Assembly: GCA_035626675.1 (NCBI GenBank)
Contig: DASPNH010000141.1
Coordinates: forward strand, 1-64,000
DNA from: DASPNH01 sp035626675
Lineage (GTDB): Bacteria > Desulfobacterota > Binatia > UBA1149 > CAITLU01
Direction of reading: 5' to 3'
Length of the DNA: 64,000 bases
A program made the translations under genes and the position numbers. Under the pieces are notes generated by a model, which was not told the origin of the DNA, did not search any database, and worked only from the letters and a program-made list of their open reading frames with translations. The first letter of the stretch is position 1; each line of letters begins with the position of its first letter. This document shows positions 18,001-26,840 of the stretch, piece by piece.

Positions 18001-21000
18001 TCTTCCTGGACGGCGCCATCACCGACGTGGCGGGCAACGCGCTGTTCGGATTCAGCATGTCGTTCACGACCGGCGGCGGCGTGGCCGACACGTCACCGCC
18101 GGAAGTCCTGGCCCTGAACCCTCCCGACCTTGCCACCAACGTTCCGGTCAACGTCAAGGTCAAGATCCAGCTCGACGAGGCGGTGGCAGCGCCGTCGGTG
18201 GATTCGACGACCGTGCATCTGGAGAGCGGCTCGGGATTCGTTGCGGCCACGCTCTCGCTCGAAGACTCCTCGCGACGCATCGTGCTCGATCCGGTCGCCG
18301 ACCTTTCCCCTTCGACGCTCTATTCGCTGATCATCGACGGAGTCGAGGATCGTTCCGGCAACGCCATGGGCGACGGCGACGCGGCCGCGCTCGTCTTCCG
18401 CTCGGCCGACGGGCAGCCGGACGTGGTCTCGAGCTTCACCACTTCGGCATCGGCCACGCCTGATACCGCGCGCCCGAGCGTGTTCACGTTCGCGCCGGCC
18501 AATACGGCCACCGGCGTCTCCACGAGCACGTCGGTGGTGGTGACGTTCTCGGAGAGGATCGATGCGGCCACGGTGTCGGCCGATACGCTCACCCTTGCCA
18601 GGAACGGTGTGGCCGGACGCCTGCCGGCAACGGTCACGATGAATGCCGGCGCGACCGTGGCCACGCTGGTTCCCGAAGAGCCGCTGCAGCCGCAGACCGC
18701 CTATACCATCGTTGCCGCCTTCGATATCGAGGACACGGCAGGCAATCATCTCTTTACCGCCAGCAGCGGCTTCACCACGGGTTCGGGCAGCGCCGACACC
18801 TCGGCGCCCCACGTGATCGCGATGACGCCGACGCCCGAGGCCGCCGACGTCCCGGTGGGTTCCTCGGTCGTGGTGACTTTCTCGGAGCCGATGCACCCCA
18901 ACACGTTCGAGGACGGGAACATCCACCTGTACGTCCATGGCGCGGTCTTCGGCTCGGGCCTGGGACGCTCGGCCGACAACACCACGCTCTTCATCGATCC
19001 TTCGGCCGAACTGCCCGGCCAGACGCACGTGGATCTGGTGCTGGGTCCGGGCCTGACCGATCTTTCCGGCAACAGCCTCGGCGACTTCGTGGCCAGCTTC
19101 GTCACCGGCGTCACTCCCGACGACACGCGGCCCACCATCGTCTCGGTGCGACCGGGCAACGGCGCCACCGACGTCTCGCCGTCGCGCTCGGTGACGCTCT
19201 TCGTCAGCGAGGCGGTTCCGCCCGGGCTGATTCCGCGCTCGGTCTTCCTTGCCGCCGACGGCGGCCTGGTGCCCGGTCTGCACGTCAACGAGCATGGCCA
19301 GGCGCTGTTCGACGTGGCCAATCCGGTGCCATCGCAGACGGCGTCGTTCCATCCCGACGATCCGCTGCCGTTCGGAGTCCTCGGCGAAGTGTTCGTGACC
19401 ACCAGCCTGACCGATGTCGAAGGCAATCCGCTGACCAACCTGTTCCGTTCCACCTATCGCGTGTCGGCCGATCCGGCAGCGGCGGCGCCGACCGTCGTCA
19501 GCGTCTTCCCGCTGTGCTGCACGCCGGTGGCGACCAACGCGTCGTTCTTTGCCCGCTTCTCCGAACCCATCCATCCGGCAACGCTGACCGAGACGAATTT
19601 CACGGTGCGCCTGCAGAGCAACAACTCACCCATCCCCGGAACGCGCAGCCTGGATGCCAGCGGCACGCTGGCCCGGTTCACACCGGCCGCCCCGCTGCCG
19701 CCGGGCGCATCGATCTTCGTCTCGTTCGGCGTCGGTGTGCTCGACGTCGGCGGCACGCCGCTGCCGGCCGCCCGCAACTTCTCGTTCGTGACGGCCGGCG
19801 CCAGCGAAAGCATCGCGCCAACGGTCGTCTCGAGGACTCCGGCGCACGGCGCCGAGGACGTGGGCATCAACGCGCTGATTCGCGTGCAGTTCAGCGAGCC
19901 CGTCAATGCGCTGACTGCACACGCCGGCACGATCACTCTGGAAGGGCCGGGTGGAACGCCTGTGCCGGCCAGCTTCTCGTTCTCCGACGGCGATACGCTG
20001 GTGACGCTGACTCCGCACGAGCCGCTGGAGCCGCTCGGCGCTTACGAGCTCAACGTCAACGGCGTCCTGGATGCGGCCGGCAACCCGGTCATTCCGGCGG
20101 CGAGCAGCTTTGCCACCTCGCTCGGTCCCGACGTGACGCGTCCGTTCGTGGTGCGTTACACGCCCACGGGCGCAGGCCAGCCCATCAATCCCGTGATCGC
20201 CGTGCAGTTCTCCGAGCCTATGTCGCTGACCTCGCTCGATGCCGCCGTGCTCGGGCTTACCAACGTCACCTCGAACCAGGCAGTGCCGTCGGCTCGCAGC
20301 CTGAGCGCCGACGGCCGCACGGCCTATATCCTTCCTGCCGCACCGCTCGCCGTCGGCACCACCTACACCATCAACGCCAGCAATCAGTCCGAGGACGTGG
20401 CCGGCAATACCATCCAGTTCAACAGCTCGGCGCAGTTCACGACCACGTTCCAGCCCGACACCGACCCGCCCGAGCTGCTGCTCGTCGATCCGGCCGACGG
20501 CGATCAGGACGTGCCGCGCAACGCCCGCGTCAACGTGCTTTTCGACGAGCCCGTCGACCCGCAGACCGTGGACGCGCAGAGCTTCCATCTGTCCACGGGC
20601 GCAGTCGCGGTGAACGCATTCTTCACCTTCGACGACGCCAACCGGCGCGTGATCCTGACGCCGCTTCAGGTGCTCGAGCGCAACGCGCAATACGACGTCA
20701 CGCTGGACGGGGTGGCCGATGCCTCGGGCAACGTCGTGCCGGAGCACGCGACGTCGTTTACGACCGGAAGCACGAGCGACTTCGTACGCCCGTCCGTCGT
20801 CCGCACCAGCCCGGCCGCCAATGCCGCCGGCCTGCCGCGCCAGACGCAGTTCGCCGTGGAGTTCAGCGAGCCGATGGACCCTACGACCATCGATGCCTCC
20901 TCCATCGTGCTCGTCCGCCCCTCGCCCGAGAAGGTCGTGGAGGCGGCGGTGACGCTCGACGCCGACCGCCGCACTGCGCGCCTGGCGCCCTCGCAGCCGC

Positions 21001-24000
21001 TCGAGCCCGACAGCGGCTATACGCTGCGTGTGCTGCAAGGGTCGGTCAAGGACACTGCGGGCAATGGCATTGCCTTCAACTTCACGCTCAACGTCTCTAC
21101 CGGTCCGGTCGTTTCCGATGCCACGCCGCCGTCGATCCTCAGCGCCAGTCCACCGGCGGCGCTGACCCAGGTGCCGGTCAACACCACGATCCAGCTGCAA
21201 GCCAGCGAGGCTTTGAGCCAGGTCTCGCTGCAGGGCGGGGCCGTGCGTCTCGAGCAAGGCGCCGTCGTGGTGCCGGCGGCGATCTCGCTGACCAATGGCG
21301 AGAGCCGCATCCACATCGATCCGGTCGCCGATCTTGCCGTCTCGACCGCCTACACGATCGTCGTCGACGGCATCGAGGACTACTCGCGCAACTCGATCGG
21401 CGGCGGCGTCGGCACCGGCGTGGACGGATCGGCCGACTTCACCTCGACCTTTACCACGGCCGCGTCGGCAGTGGCCGACACGACCAAGCCGGGCGTGCAG
21501 AGCGTGGTGCCAGCCAACGGCGCGACCAACGTGCCGGTCACGCAAGCGGTGACGATCAACTTCACCGAGCGCCTGGCTGCAACCACGGTCAACGGCGACA
21601 CGGTCTATCTGGAGATGAGCGGTCTGGCCGGCCATCTGGCAGCCACCGTCGTGCTGAACGCGGCCGGAACCCAGGCCACGATCACGCCGCTGATCGCGCT
21701 GCCGCCTTCGACGGTGATCGGCGTGCGCGTGCCCTCGGGTCAGGTGGCCGACACGGCCGGCAACACCAATTTCTCGTTCACCTCCTCCTTCACCACGGCT
21801 GCTGCGGGGAGCGATGCCACAGCGCCGTCGGTCATCGACGTCACGCCCGACGACGGCGCCGAGCAGGTGCCCGTGTACCAGTCGGTGGTCGTGACGTTCT
21901 CGGAGTCGGTACGCTCGAGCACCCTGACCACCGACAGCGCCGTGCTGTATGCCAACGGTCAGGAGGTCGCGGTCACGCTGATCCGCTCGCTCGACAATAC
22001 GGTGGTCATCCTCGATCCGGACGGTGCCCTCCCGGCCAACAGCGAGATCACTTTGCTGCTGACCGATGCCATCCAGGACCTGTCGGGCAATGCTCTGGGC
22101 GATTTCACTGCCAGCTTCAGCACCGGCAGCGCCTTCGACAACGGCTCGCCGCAGGTCCAGCGCGTGAGGCCGCCGAGCGGCGCCACCGGCGTCTCGACGC
22201 TGAGCAGCGGCGTCGTCTTCTTCGACGAGCCGGTCGATCCGGCCTCGGCCGTCTCGTCGATGTTCCTGGCCGCCGGCGGTGTGCTGCAGGACACGACGGT
22301 GACCGGGTCGTCCGCCGATCGCGTGCAGGAGATCGCGCCCGACGGGGCGCTTCCGGCCGATTCCTTCATCGAGCTTTTCGTGACCTCCGACCTCGAGGAT
22401 GCCTCCGGCAATCACGCGCCGTCCTTCCGTTCCACGTTCCGCACGGTGCCCGACCCGGCCCTGCACGCTCCCTCGGTGCAGGCGATCTATCCGGCCTGCT
22501 GCTCGGGCTGGCCGCGCAACGCGCGCTTTACCGTGCGCTTCAGCGAGCCGGTCTCGGCCGCGACCATCGATGCGTCCACGGTGACCGTCGTCGACCAGAC
22601 CAGCGGGCTGGCCGTGGACGGCACGCGCACCCTGCTCGAAGGCGGACGCCTGCTCGTGTTCGCGCCGGCGGCTCCGTATGCGGCCAGCCACAACATCCGC
22701 ATCACGCTCGGCACGGGCATCACCGACCTTGCGGGCACCGCGCTGGGCTCTCAGGTGACCACGTCCATCAACGTGACCGCTTCGACCGACGACGTCGCCC
22801 CGGCCGTCAACGGACTGTCGCCGGGCGACGGAACACAGGAGGTCGGTACCAACGCGCGACTGCGCGTGCGCTTCAGCAAGGCGGTCAATCCGCTGACGAT
22901 CTCGGATGCGACCATCACACTCGACGACGGCAACGGCGAGCTGGCGCCGTGCTTCCTCACGGTCTCGGGCGACAACGCCTCGGCCGTGGTCGAGCCGCAC
23001 GCGCCGCTGATGGCGAACGCCTCCTATACGATAGAGGCCAGCGGGATCACCGACACCGCCGGCAACGCCATCGTGCCGGCCATGGCCGCGTTCGAAACGG
23101 GGCCGGGGCCGGACTTCGTCGCGCCGACCATCGTGCACATCACGCCGTCGGGCGGAGGGCAGGCGGTCAACACCGTGGTCAGCGTGCTGTTCAGCGAGGC
23201 GATGGACCAGGGATCCTTCCACGGCGCCACTGCGCAGCTGCGGCGCAACGACAACTCGGCCGTGCTGGCGACGACGCAGAGCTTCAGCGCCGACGGCCGG
23301 ACACTGTTCCTGACGCCGACGTCGCCTCTGCCGACCTCGCTGACCGTGCGGCTGTTCCTGTCCGGCGTCGAGGACCTCTCGGGCAACGCGCAGTCCGGCT
23401 TCAACCAGCAGATCTTCACGACCGGGAGCGCCACCGATTCGGTCCTGCCGGAAGTGACCTCGGCGGCGCCGGAGGATGGCGACACCGGCGTTCCGACCAA
23501 CGCCCTTGCCATGGTGCAGATGAGCGAGGTGATCGATGCGGCCCTGGTCGGGCCTGCCACCGTCTTCCTGCAGAAGGACGGCGGGCCGATGGTGGATTCG
23601 CTCTACTCCTTCGAAGACGCCGACCGGCGCATCCTGCTGCGCCCCGTCGATCCGCTGGAGCCCTCGACGACCTACGTCCTGTCCGTGCAGGGACTGCGCG
23701 ACACCAGCAGCAACGCGATGGCGCCGGGCGCGCAGCAGTTCACGTTCACGACCGACAGCGGCGCCGATTTCCTCTCGCCGGCGGTGCAAAGCTCGGCCCC
23801 GGTGGGCGGGGCTTCGGCGGTTTCGCGCAGCACGACGATCGTGCTGACGTTCAGCGAGCCGCTGGCGGTGCCGAGCGTCGTCCAGTCGGCGTTCCAGCTG
23901 GTCTCGTCGCCCGGCAGCGTCCCGGTTCCGTACGTGCTGAGCCTCAGCGCCGATCGCACCGTCGTGACGATGACGCCCGTGGCCATGCTCGCCCCCAACA

Positions 24001-24104
24001 CCACGCACATCGCGCGAGCGTTCTCGGGCGGCTCGGCAGTGCGCGACCGCGCCGGCAACCTTGTCTCCTCGTCGTTCCAAGCCGTCTTCACCACCGGCCC
24101 GTAG
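15030..24104 (+). CDS. Giant secreted repeat protein (3024 aa): Big_2, discoidin, TSP3 and 22 SbsA-type Ig-like domains
   Basis: ATG 15030 follows the peptidase stop by 8 nt. An Arg/Lys-rich n-region and hydrophobic core (AAAAVALGLAGGG) form the signal peptide. Order: a beta domain, a Big_2-like domain (about 130-195), one TSP3 calcium loop (DDDGIPDDYE), a discoidin (F5/8 C)-like domain (about 224-362), then several TSP3/EF-hand-like calcium loops (375-587; motifs DTDGDGLSDGDE, DSDGDGLPDG). From residue 588 to the end there are 22 consecutive SbsA-type Ig-like (Big_5) domains of about 110 residues, each with a consensus such as VPTNA, FSEPMD, L.P..PL, G..D.AGN and FTTG. No catalytic motif, LPXTG-like, PEP-CTERM or type 9 sorting signal is visible, and the final domain ends the protein. 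It is most likely an adhesin, S-layer-like or matrix protein. Confidence 0.92.
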   Translation: MKHRRRKAHLRPRTALAAAAVALGLAGGGIARAEFVLDETCTAKILTRNVAVNADGTFAIPNIPLPAGPFRVRVICLREEGTMYGQGPFVTGVPDGSTDVGPIETADIDPIPVIMQVTSSAAALNALTPTSQLTVNGVLVDDSLVNLTSSSTGTFYTSSNPAVATVSPDGLVSAVSSGNVLISVTNEGLVGSVTLPVTFGSDGDDDGIPDDYEAANSLNPGGRNLALDPGAAANASSNAGSAGLAIDGEALTSWFTASGNAANQGQSPFIEVTLPTSAGIVQVGVAGNRTIADGRDVLQGRFEAFNAGNVKIFDSGIRVLPAPRRDLRVPAATENVRRVRFTHTSDESLTPGLAELEVIGAGGGPGLNPELAADAAQDFDFDGLTNLQEFEAGTSVFLSDTDGDGLSDGDEVVLGSQPLLADTDADGLIDGEERSRTSNSDGNGPINLLDPDSDNDGVLDGAEVALGLSPTAVDSDGDGLPDGSEDSDGDGLINLEEIEEGTDPTDPDSDDDGLTDGEEILPGSDGTTSDPRDNDSDDDGMSDFYESTFGLDPNDATDAGEDSDGDGLDNREEAGAQTDPFDPDQTPPAVELTIPADGASAVVRNSAVLVRFTEAMRSSSLNAQTLVLDCGSGPVAALVRVSEDGLWASVRPTGQLAASTPCELTVDGARDRTGNLLEDAFSASFVTGATTDAVKPKALDVEPETSNVPLDAVVTFLFDEPIDPTSLDTSSFRVRNNTLLTLVPAVRSVDASARVAFYVPSSPMAVGTSHNTEVLSGIVDVAGNVLFSNFSGSFTTGFDVDDEPPTVAATNPGDSAAGVPTNAVIDVRFSEAVEALEARSGVRLKVGSSPVAGTVSLRDANRVVRLTPSAPMAASTLHTIEVVPANISDLAGNALQAPVSATFTTGAASETVRPSVASVSPAPGSNDVPADVVVTARFSERINPISLSNTVGLRDDRTNRFAPADVTLDETATVLTLTPLAPLEAATSHSFFLDGAITDVAGNALFGFSMSFTTGGGVADTSPPEVLALNPPDLATNVPVNVKVKIQLDEAVAAPSVDSTTVHLESGSGFVAATLSLEDSSRRIVLDPVADLSPSTLYSLIIDGVEDRSGNAMGDGDAAALVFRSADGQPDVVSSFTTSASATPDTARPSVFTFAPANTATGVSTSTSVVVTFSERIDAATVSADTLTLARNGVAGRLPATVTMNAGATVATLVPEEPLQPQTAYTIVAAFDIEDTAGNHLFTASSGFTTGSGSADTSAPHVIAMTPTPEAADVPVGSSVVVTFSEPMHPNTFEDGNIHLYVHGAVFGSGLGRSADNTTLFIDPSAELPGQTHVDLVLGPGLTDLSGNSLGDFVASFVTGVTPDDTRPTIVSVRPGNGATDVSPSRSVTLFVSEAVPPGLIPRSVFLAADGGLVPGLHVNEHGQALFDVANPVPSQTASFHPDDPLPFGVLGEVFVTTSLTDVEGNPLTNLFRSTYRVSADPAAAAPTVVSVFPLCCTPVATNASFFARFSEPIHPATLTETNFTVRLQSNNSPIPGTRSLDASGTLARFTPAAPLPPGASIFVSFGVGVLDVGGTPLPAARNFSFVTAGASESIAPTVVSRTPAHGAEDVGINALIRVQFSEPVNALTAHAGTITLEGPGGTPVPASFSFSDGDTLVTLTPHEPLEPLGAYELNVNGVLDAAGNPVIPAASSFATSLGPDVTRPFVVRYTPTGAGQPINPVIAVQFSEPMSLTSLDAAVLGLTNVTSNQAVPSARSLSADGRTAYILPAAPLAVGTTYTINASNQSEDVAGNTIQFNSSAQFTTTFQPDTDPPELLLVDPADGDQDVPRNARVNVLFDEPVDPQTVDAQSFHLSTGAVAVNAFFTFDDANRRVILTPLQVLERNAQYDVTLDGVADASGNVVPEHATSFTTGSTSDFVRPSVVRTSPAANAAGLPRQTQFAVEFSEPMDPTTIDASSIVLVRPSPEKVVEAAVTLDADRRTARLAPSQPLEPDSGYTLRVLQGSVKDTAGNGIAFNFTLNVSTGPVVSDATPPSILSASPPAALTQVPVNTTIQLQASEALSQVSLQGGAVRLEQGAVVVPAAISLTNGESRIHIDPVADLAVSTAYTIVVDGIEDYSRNSIGGGVGTGVDGSADFTSTFTTAASAVADTTKPGVQSVVPANGATNVPVTQAVTINFTERLAATTVNGDTVYLEMSGLAGHLAATVVLNAAGTQATITPLIALPPSTVIGVRVPSGQVADTAGNTNFSFTSSFTTAAAGSDATAPSVIDVTPDDGAEQVPVYQSVVVTFSESVRSSTLTTDSAVLYANGQEVAVTLIRSLDNTVVILDPDGALPANSEITLLLTDAIQDLSGNALGDFTASFSTGSAFDNGSPQVQRVRPPSGATGVSTLSSGVVFFDEPVDPASAVSSMFLAAGGVLQDTTVTGSSADRVQEIAPDGALPADSFIELFVTSDLEDASGNHAPSFRSTFRTVPDPALHAPSVQAIYPACCSGWPRNARFTVRFSEPVSAATIDASTVTVVDQTSGLAVDGTRTLLEGGRLLVFAPAAPYAASHNIRITLGTGITDLAGTALGSQVTTSINVTASTDDVAPAVNGLSPGDGTQEVGTNARLRVRFSKAVNPLTISDATITLDDGNGELAPCFLTVSGDNASAVVEPHAPLMANASYTIEASGITDTAGNAIVPAMAAFETGPGPDFVAPTIVHITPSGGGQAVNTVVSVLFSEAMDQGSFHGATAQLRRNDNSAVLATTQSFSADGRTLFLTPTSPLPTSLTVRLFLSGVEDLSGNAQSGFNQQIFTTGSATDSVLPEVTSAAPEDGDTGVPTNALAMVQMSEVIDAALVGPATVFLQKDGGPMVDSLYSFEDADRRILLRPVDPLEPSTTYVLSVQGLRDTSSNAMAPGAQQFTFTTDSGADFLSPAVQSSAPVGGASAVSRSTTIVLTFSEPLAVPSVVQSAFQLVSSPGSVPVPYVLSLSADRTVVTMTPVAMLAPNTTHIARAFSGGSAVRDRAGNLVSSSFQAVFTTGP
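16791..24101 (+). repeat. 22 tandem Ig-like (Big_5) coding repeats with a 9-unit higher-order duplication
   Basis: Each unit is about 330 bp and encodes one SbsA-type Ig-like domain, diverged enough that only motif positions align. Units 3-13 match units 12-22 in register. For example, the unusual adjacent cysteine pair occurs only in unit 9 (PLCCT, near 19515) and unit 18 (PACCS, near 22497), about 2.98 kb apart. The longer loop after GIEDY or GVEDR occurs in units 5 and 14. This indicates duplication of a 9-domain block. Confidence 0.8.
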
Positions 24105-24110
24105 CCGGAC

Positions 24111-24147
24111 GGGGTCAGGTACTGAAAACGCGGTTTTGGGGTCAGGT
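24111..24147. repeat. GGGGTCAGGT direct repeats flanking an AAAAC/GTTTT palindrome
   Basis: GGGGTCAGGT occurs at 24111-24120 and again at 24138-24147. Between them lies GAAAACGCGGTTTT with complementary AAAAC and GTTTT arms. It starts a few bases after the stop of the giant protein gene. The GGGGTCAGG core resembles intergenic motifs often seen near REP-type elements and recurs in inverted form near 49030. Confidence 0.5.
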
Positions 24148-24218
24148 CGTGAATCGCGGCGGCGTTTCGCAGCGCACCACGTTCCTCATGGACGTAGGTG
24201 TGGCCGAAGTGTAATCCT

Positions 24219-24239
24219 GCCGGCGTTCGATTCGCCGGC
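24219..24239. terminator. GC-rich hairpin upstream of the hemolysin-III gene
   Basis: GCCGGCG (24219-24225) pairs perfectly with CGCCGGC (24233-24239) across a 7-nt AT-richer loop. It lies between the giant-protein stop and the next start. No U-tract follows, so it may end operon transcription weakly or sit in the next gene's leader. Confidence 0.35.
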
Positions 24240-24275
24240 GCTTCGCAACGAGCCGGCGCGCAAGGGGGAAGGGGA

Positions 24276-24917
24276 ATGCACGAGTCGGCACATCGCTTCC
24301 ATCGGGAGGAGGTGGCCAGCACCATCACGCACGCCGCCGGCCTGGTCGCCAGCGTCGTCGGCGCCGTCGTCATGATGAGCCTTGCCATGCGCAGTGAGCT
24401 GCCATGGCGCGTCCCGGCCGTTCTGGTCTATTGCGGCACGCTGGTCCTGGTCTATCTCTCCTCGACGCTCTACCACGCCGCGCGCCATCCCGGCGCGCGC
24501 ACCATCTTGCAGGTCGTCGATCACTGCGCCGTCTATCTTCTCATCGCCGGCACCTACACGCCGCTGTGCCTGCTCGGCCTGGGCGGAGTGCAGGGCTGGG
24601 TGATCTGCCTCTTCGTCTGGATGCTCGCCATTGCCGGCATCATCCTCAAGCTCTTCCACGGCGGCGGCCGCATGATGTTCCTGTCCACTGCCACGTATCT
24701 GGCGATGGGATGGGTCGGCGTCTTCGCCGCGCAGCCTTTTCTTGATGCATTGTCACCACGGGCGGTGGCCTACGTCGTCGCTGGCGGCCTGGCGTACACC
24801 GCCGGCACCGCGTTCTTCGCCTCTCAGAGAATTCCCTACGCTCATGCCTGGTGGCACGTCTTCGTGCTGATCGGCAGCTGGTGCCATTTCGTGGCGATCG
24901 CGTCACAGGTCGTGTAG
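24276..24917 (+). CDS. Hemolysin III / PAQR family membrane protein
   Basis: The frame encodes 213 residues from ATG 24276, after a purine-rich GGGGGAAGGGG ribosome site. Seven hydrophobic segments are visible. The family residues are present: E in HREEVASTITHAAG, SSTLYHA, DHCAVYLLIAGTYTP, and the final H-X3-H region AHAWWHVFVLIGSWCHF. These correspond to the conserved Ser/His/Asp/His set proposed to bind zinc in PAQR proteins. Bacterial members are inner-membrane proteins whose physiological role is uncertain despite the hemolysin name. It stands alone between the giant operon and a TetR gene. Confidence 0.93.
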   Translation: MHESAHRFHREEVASTITHAAGLVASVVGAVVMMSLAMRSELPWRVPAVLVYCGTLVLVYLSSTLYHAARHPGARTILQVVDHCAVYLLIAGTYTPLCLLGLGGVQGWVICLFVWMLAIAGIILKLFHGGGRMMFLSTATYLAMGWVGVFAAQPFLDALSPRAVAYVVAGGLAYTAGTAFFASQRIPYAHAWWHVFVLIGSWCHFVAIASQVV

Positions 24918-25039
24918 GCGCCGACCGGCGCAGAGCGCAGGCGTGTGGGCCGCGGGCGCAGCAGCGGCGCGCGCCTCCGCCACGCCGATGCGCAGCATGA
25001 AGGTTGCGGCCGACCCGAACGTTGATATCCAGGAGGCCG

Positions 25040-25666
25040 ATGCAGACGGAAGAAGCGAAATCCCGTTCTCCCCGCAGACGGAGGCGACTGGCACCCGATG
25101 TGAGGCGTGCGCAGCTGATGGAGTGCGCACTTCGGGTTTTTGCGCGACGCGGGCTCGGCGAGGCGCGCCATGCAGAGATCGCCGAAGAGGCGGGCGTGGC
25201 AGTTCCCACGGTCTTCTTCTACTTTCCCACGCGCGAAGCGCTGGTCGACTCGGTCCTTCAGGAAGTCGACCGTTTCCTCATCGACATGGCGCTGGAGGTG
25301 CACGCCAGCGACAAGAGCGCCGATGAGGTCATGCTCGATCACATCATCGCCTTCACCAATTCGGTCGATAGCCACCCCGATCATGCACGCGTGTGGCTGG
25401 ACTGGAGCACGGCCATTCGCGAGGTCGTCTGGCCGCGCTATCTCGACTTCCAGGACCGCATCTTCGAAATCATCACCGCCACGCTGCAGCGCGGCCAGGT
25501 CCAGGGCGACATCTCGCGCCAGTTCGATGCCGCCGACCAGGCCCGCCTGCTGGTGGGCTCGGCGCACATGCTGGCGCAGATGAAGTTTGCCGGTCAGCCG
25601 CGCGAGAAGCTCGAGCAGTTCTTCCGCACCCTGGTCGGTGCGGTGCTGGGACATCCGCCTTCCTGA
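25040..25666 (+). CDS. TetR/AcrR family transcriptional regulator
   Basis: The frame encodes 208 residues. I chose the ATG at 25040 because AGGAGG ends 3 nt upstream; an ATG at 25004 is in frame. After a basic N-terminus, residues 22-68 form the TetR helix-turn-helix, including LMECALRVFARRG, AEIAEEAGVAVPTVFFYF and TREALVDSVL. The remaining all-helical part is the ligand-binding and dimer domain. It lies 19 nt before an RNA methyltransferase gene, but its target is not evident. The hemolysin-III gene upstream is co-directional, and the gap between them may hold its operator. Confidence 0.93.
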   Translation: MQTEEAKSRSPRRRRRLAPDVRRAQLMECALRVFARRGLGEARHAEIAEEAGVAVPTVFFYFPTREALVDSVLQEVDRFLIDMALEVHASDKSADEVMLDHIIAFTNSVDSHPDHARVWLDWSTAIREVVWPRYLDFQDRIFEIITATLQRGQVQGDISRQFDAADQARLLVGSAHMLAQMKFAGQPREKLEQFFRTLVGAVLGHPPS

Positions 25667-25685
25667 GCGCACGAGGCTCGCGGTC

Positions 25686-26819
25686 GTGAGCCTGCCGCCG
25701 TGCACGCACCGTCCCCCGTGCCCGGGCTGCCCGCGCTACGGCGAGGCCGGCATCGACGCTGGCCCGCACTCCAGCCTTCGCCACGTCGCAGCGGCACATT
25801 CCGTTGCGCTCGATGACGTAGTCGAAGGCGCCGCCGACGCATTTCGCGTGCGCGCACGGCTTGCCGTAAGAGGGCGCGCCGCATCTCCCAAGCTCGGGAT
25901 CTTCCAGCAGGGAACGCATCGCATCGCCGACATCCCGTCCTGCGCCGTCCACCATCCACGCATCAACGAAGCGGCAGCTGCCATCAAGCGCGCCATTCGC
26001 GCCTGCGACGTGGCGCCGTACGCCGACGCGCCCCGTCGCGGTCTGCTGCGCTACGTCCAGATCGTCGTCGAACGTGCCAGCGGGCGCGTGCAGATCACGC
26101 TCGTGGCCAACTGCGATTCCCCGCGGCCCGTGCTCGCGATGGCCGGCGCCCTGGCGGACCAGCTCGGCGAGCGCCTTCAGGGCCTGTGGTGGAACGGCAA
26201 TACCGAGCGCACCAACGTGATCTTCGGCCCGCATTGGCAGCATCTGGCGGGCGAGGAGGCGGTGCGCGAGCACATCGGCGGAGCGGACGTCTTCTTTCCG
26301 CCCGGCGCCTTCGGTCAGAGCAACCTCGACGTGGCCGACCGCATCGTTGCCGACGTGCACGCCTTGGTGCCGGACGGCGCGGCGGTCGCGGAGCTGTACG
26401 CGGGGTGCGGGAGCTTCGGCCTCGGGCTGCTGCGTCGTGCTCGCGAGGTGCGCTTCAACGAAGAGAGCGGGCACGGGCTGCGAGGGCTCGAGCTCGGACT
26501 GGCCGCGCTGCCGCGGGAGATTGGCGCGCGCGCTTCGATCTTCGGCGGCGATGCCGCCGAGCAGGCACGGATGCTCGACGGCGCCGACGTCGTGATCGTC
26601 GATCCGCCGCGCAAGGGTCTGGCGGCCCCGCTGGCAGAAGCTCTCGCTTCGACGGCGCCGAAGATGCTCGCATACGTCAGCTGCGACCCGGCCTCGCTTC
26701 GGCGCGACGTGGCGGTGCTGTCGGCAGGTGGCAGAATGCGGCTGGCGGGCCTACGGCCGTATGCGCTGTTTCCGTATACGGAGCATGTCGAGACGCTGGC
26801 GGTGCTGCGGGCGGTGTGA
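25686..26819 (+). CDS. RNA (uracil-5-)methyltransferase, RumA/RlmD-like
   Basis: The frame encodes 377 residues with a GTG start at 25686, 19 nt after the TetR stop. The N-terminus has a cysteine cluster (CTHRPPCPGC plus a later Cys in IPSCAVHH), as in the 4Fe-4S cluster of RlmD/RlmC. The C-terminal half is the SAM-dependent Rossmann domain: ELYAGCGSFGLGLL (SAM motif), VIVDPPRKGL (motif IV) and the catalytic Cys in YVSCDPASL. No TRAM domain is visible. It should methylate C5 of a uracil in rRNA or tRNA; the site cannot be named from sequence. Confidence 0.88.
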   Translation: MSLPPCTHRPPCPGCPRYGEAGIDAGPHSSLRHVAAAHSVALDDVVEGAADAFRVRARLAVRGRAASPKLGIFQQGTHRIADIPSCAVHHPRINEAAAAIKRAIRACDVAPYADAPRRGLLRYVQIVVERASGRVQITLVANCDSPRPVLAMAGALADQLGERLQGLWWNGNTERTNVIFGPHWQHLAGEEAVREHIGGADVFFPPGAFGQSNLDVADRIVADVHALVPDGAAVAELYAGCGSFGLGLLRRAREVRFNEESGHGLRGLELGLAALPREIGARASIFGGDAAEQARMLDGADVVIVDPPRKGLAAPLAEALASTAPKMLAYVSCDPASLRRDVAVLSAGGRMRLAGLRPYALFPYTEHVETLAVLRAV

Positions 26820-26840
26820 GGTCAGGGCTGGCGCGTCTCT

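Noticed and set aside
14652..24080. Very long antisense open frames opposite the giant repeat gene
   Set aside because: The antisense products are His/Arg/Asp-rich with no domain, and the sense frame has clear Ig motifs and signal peptide. They follow from GC-rich third positions.
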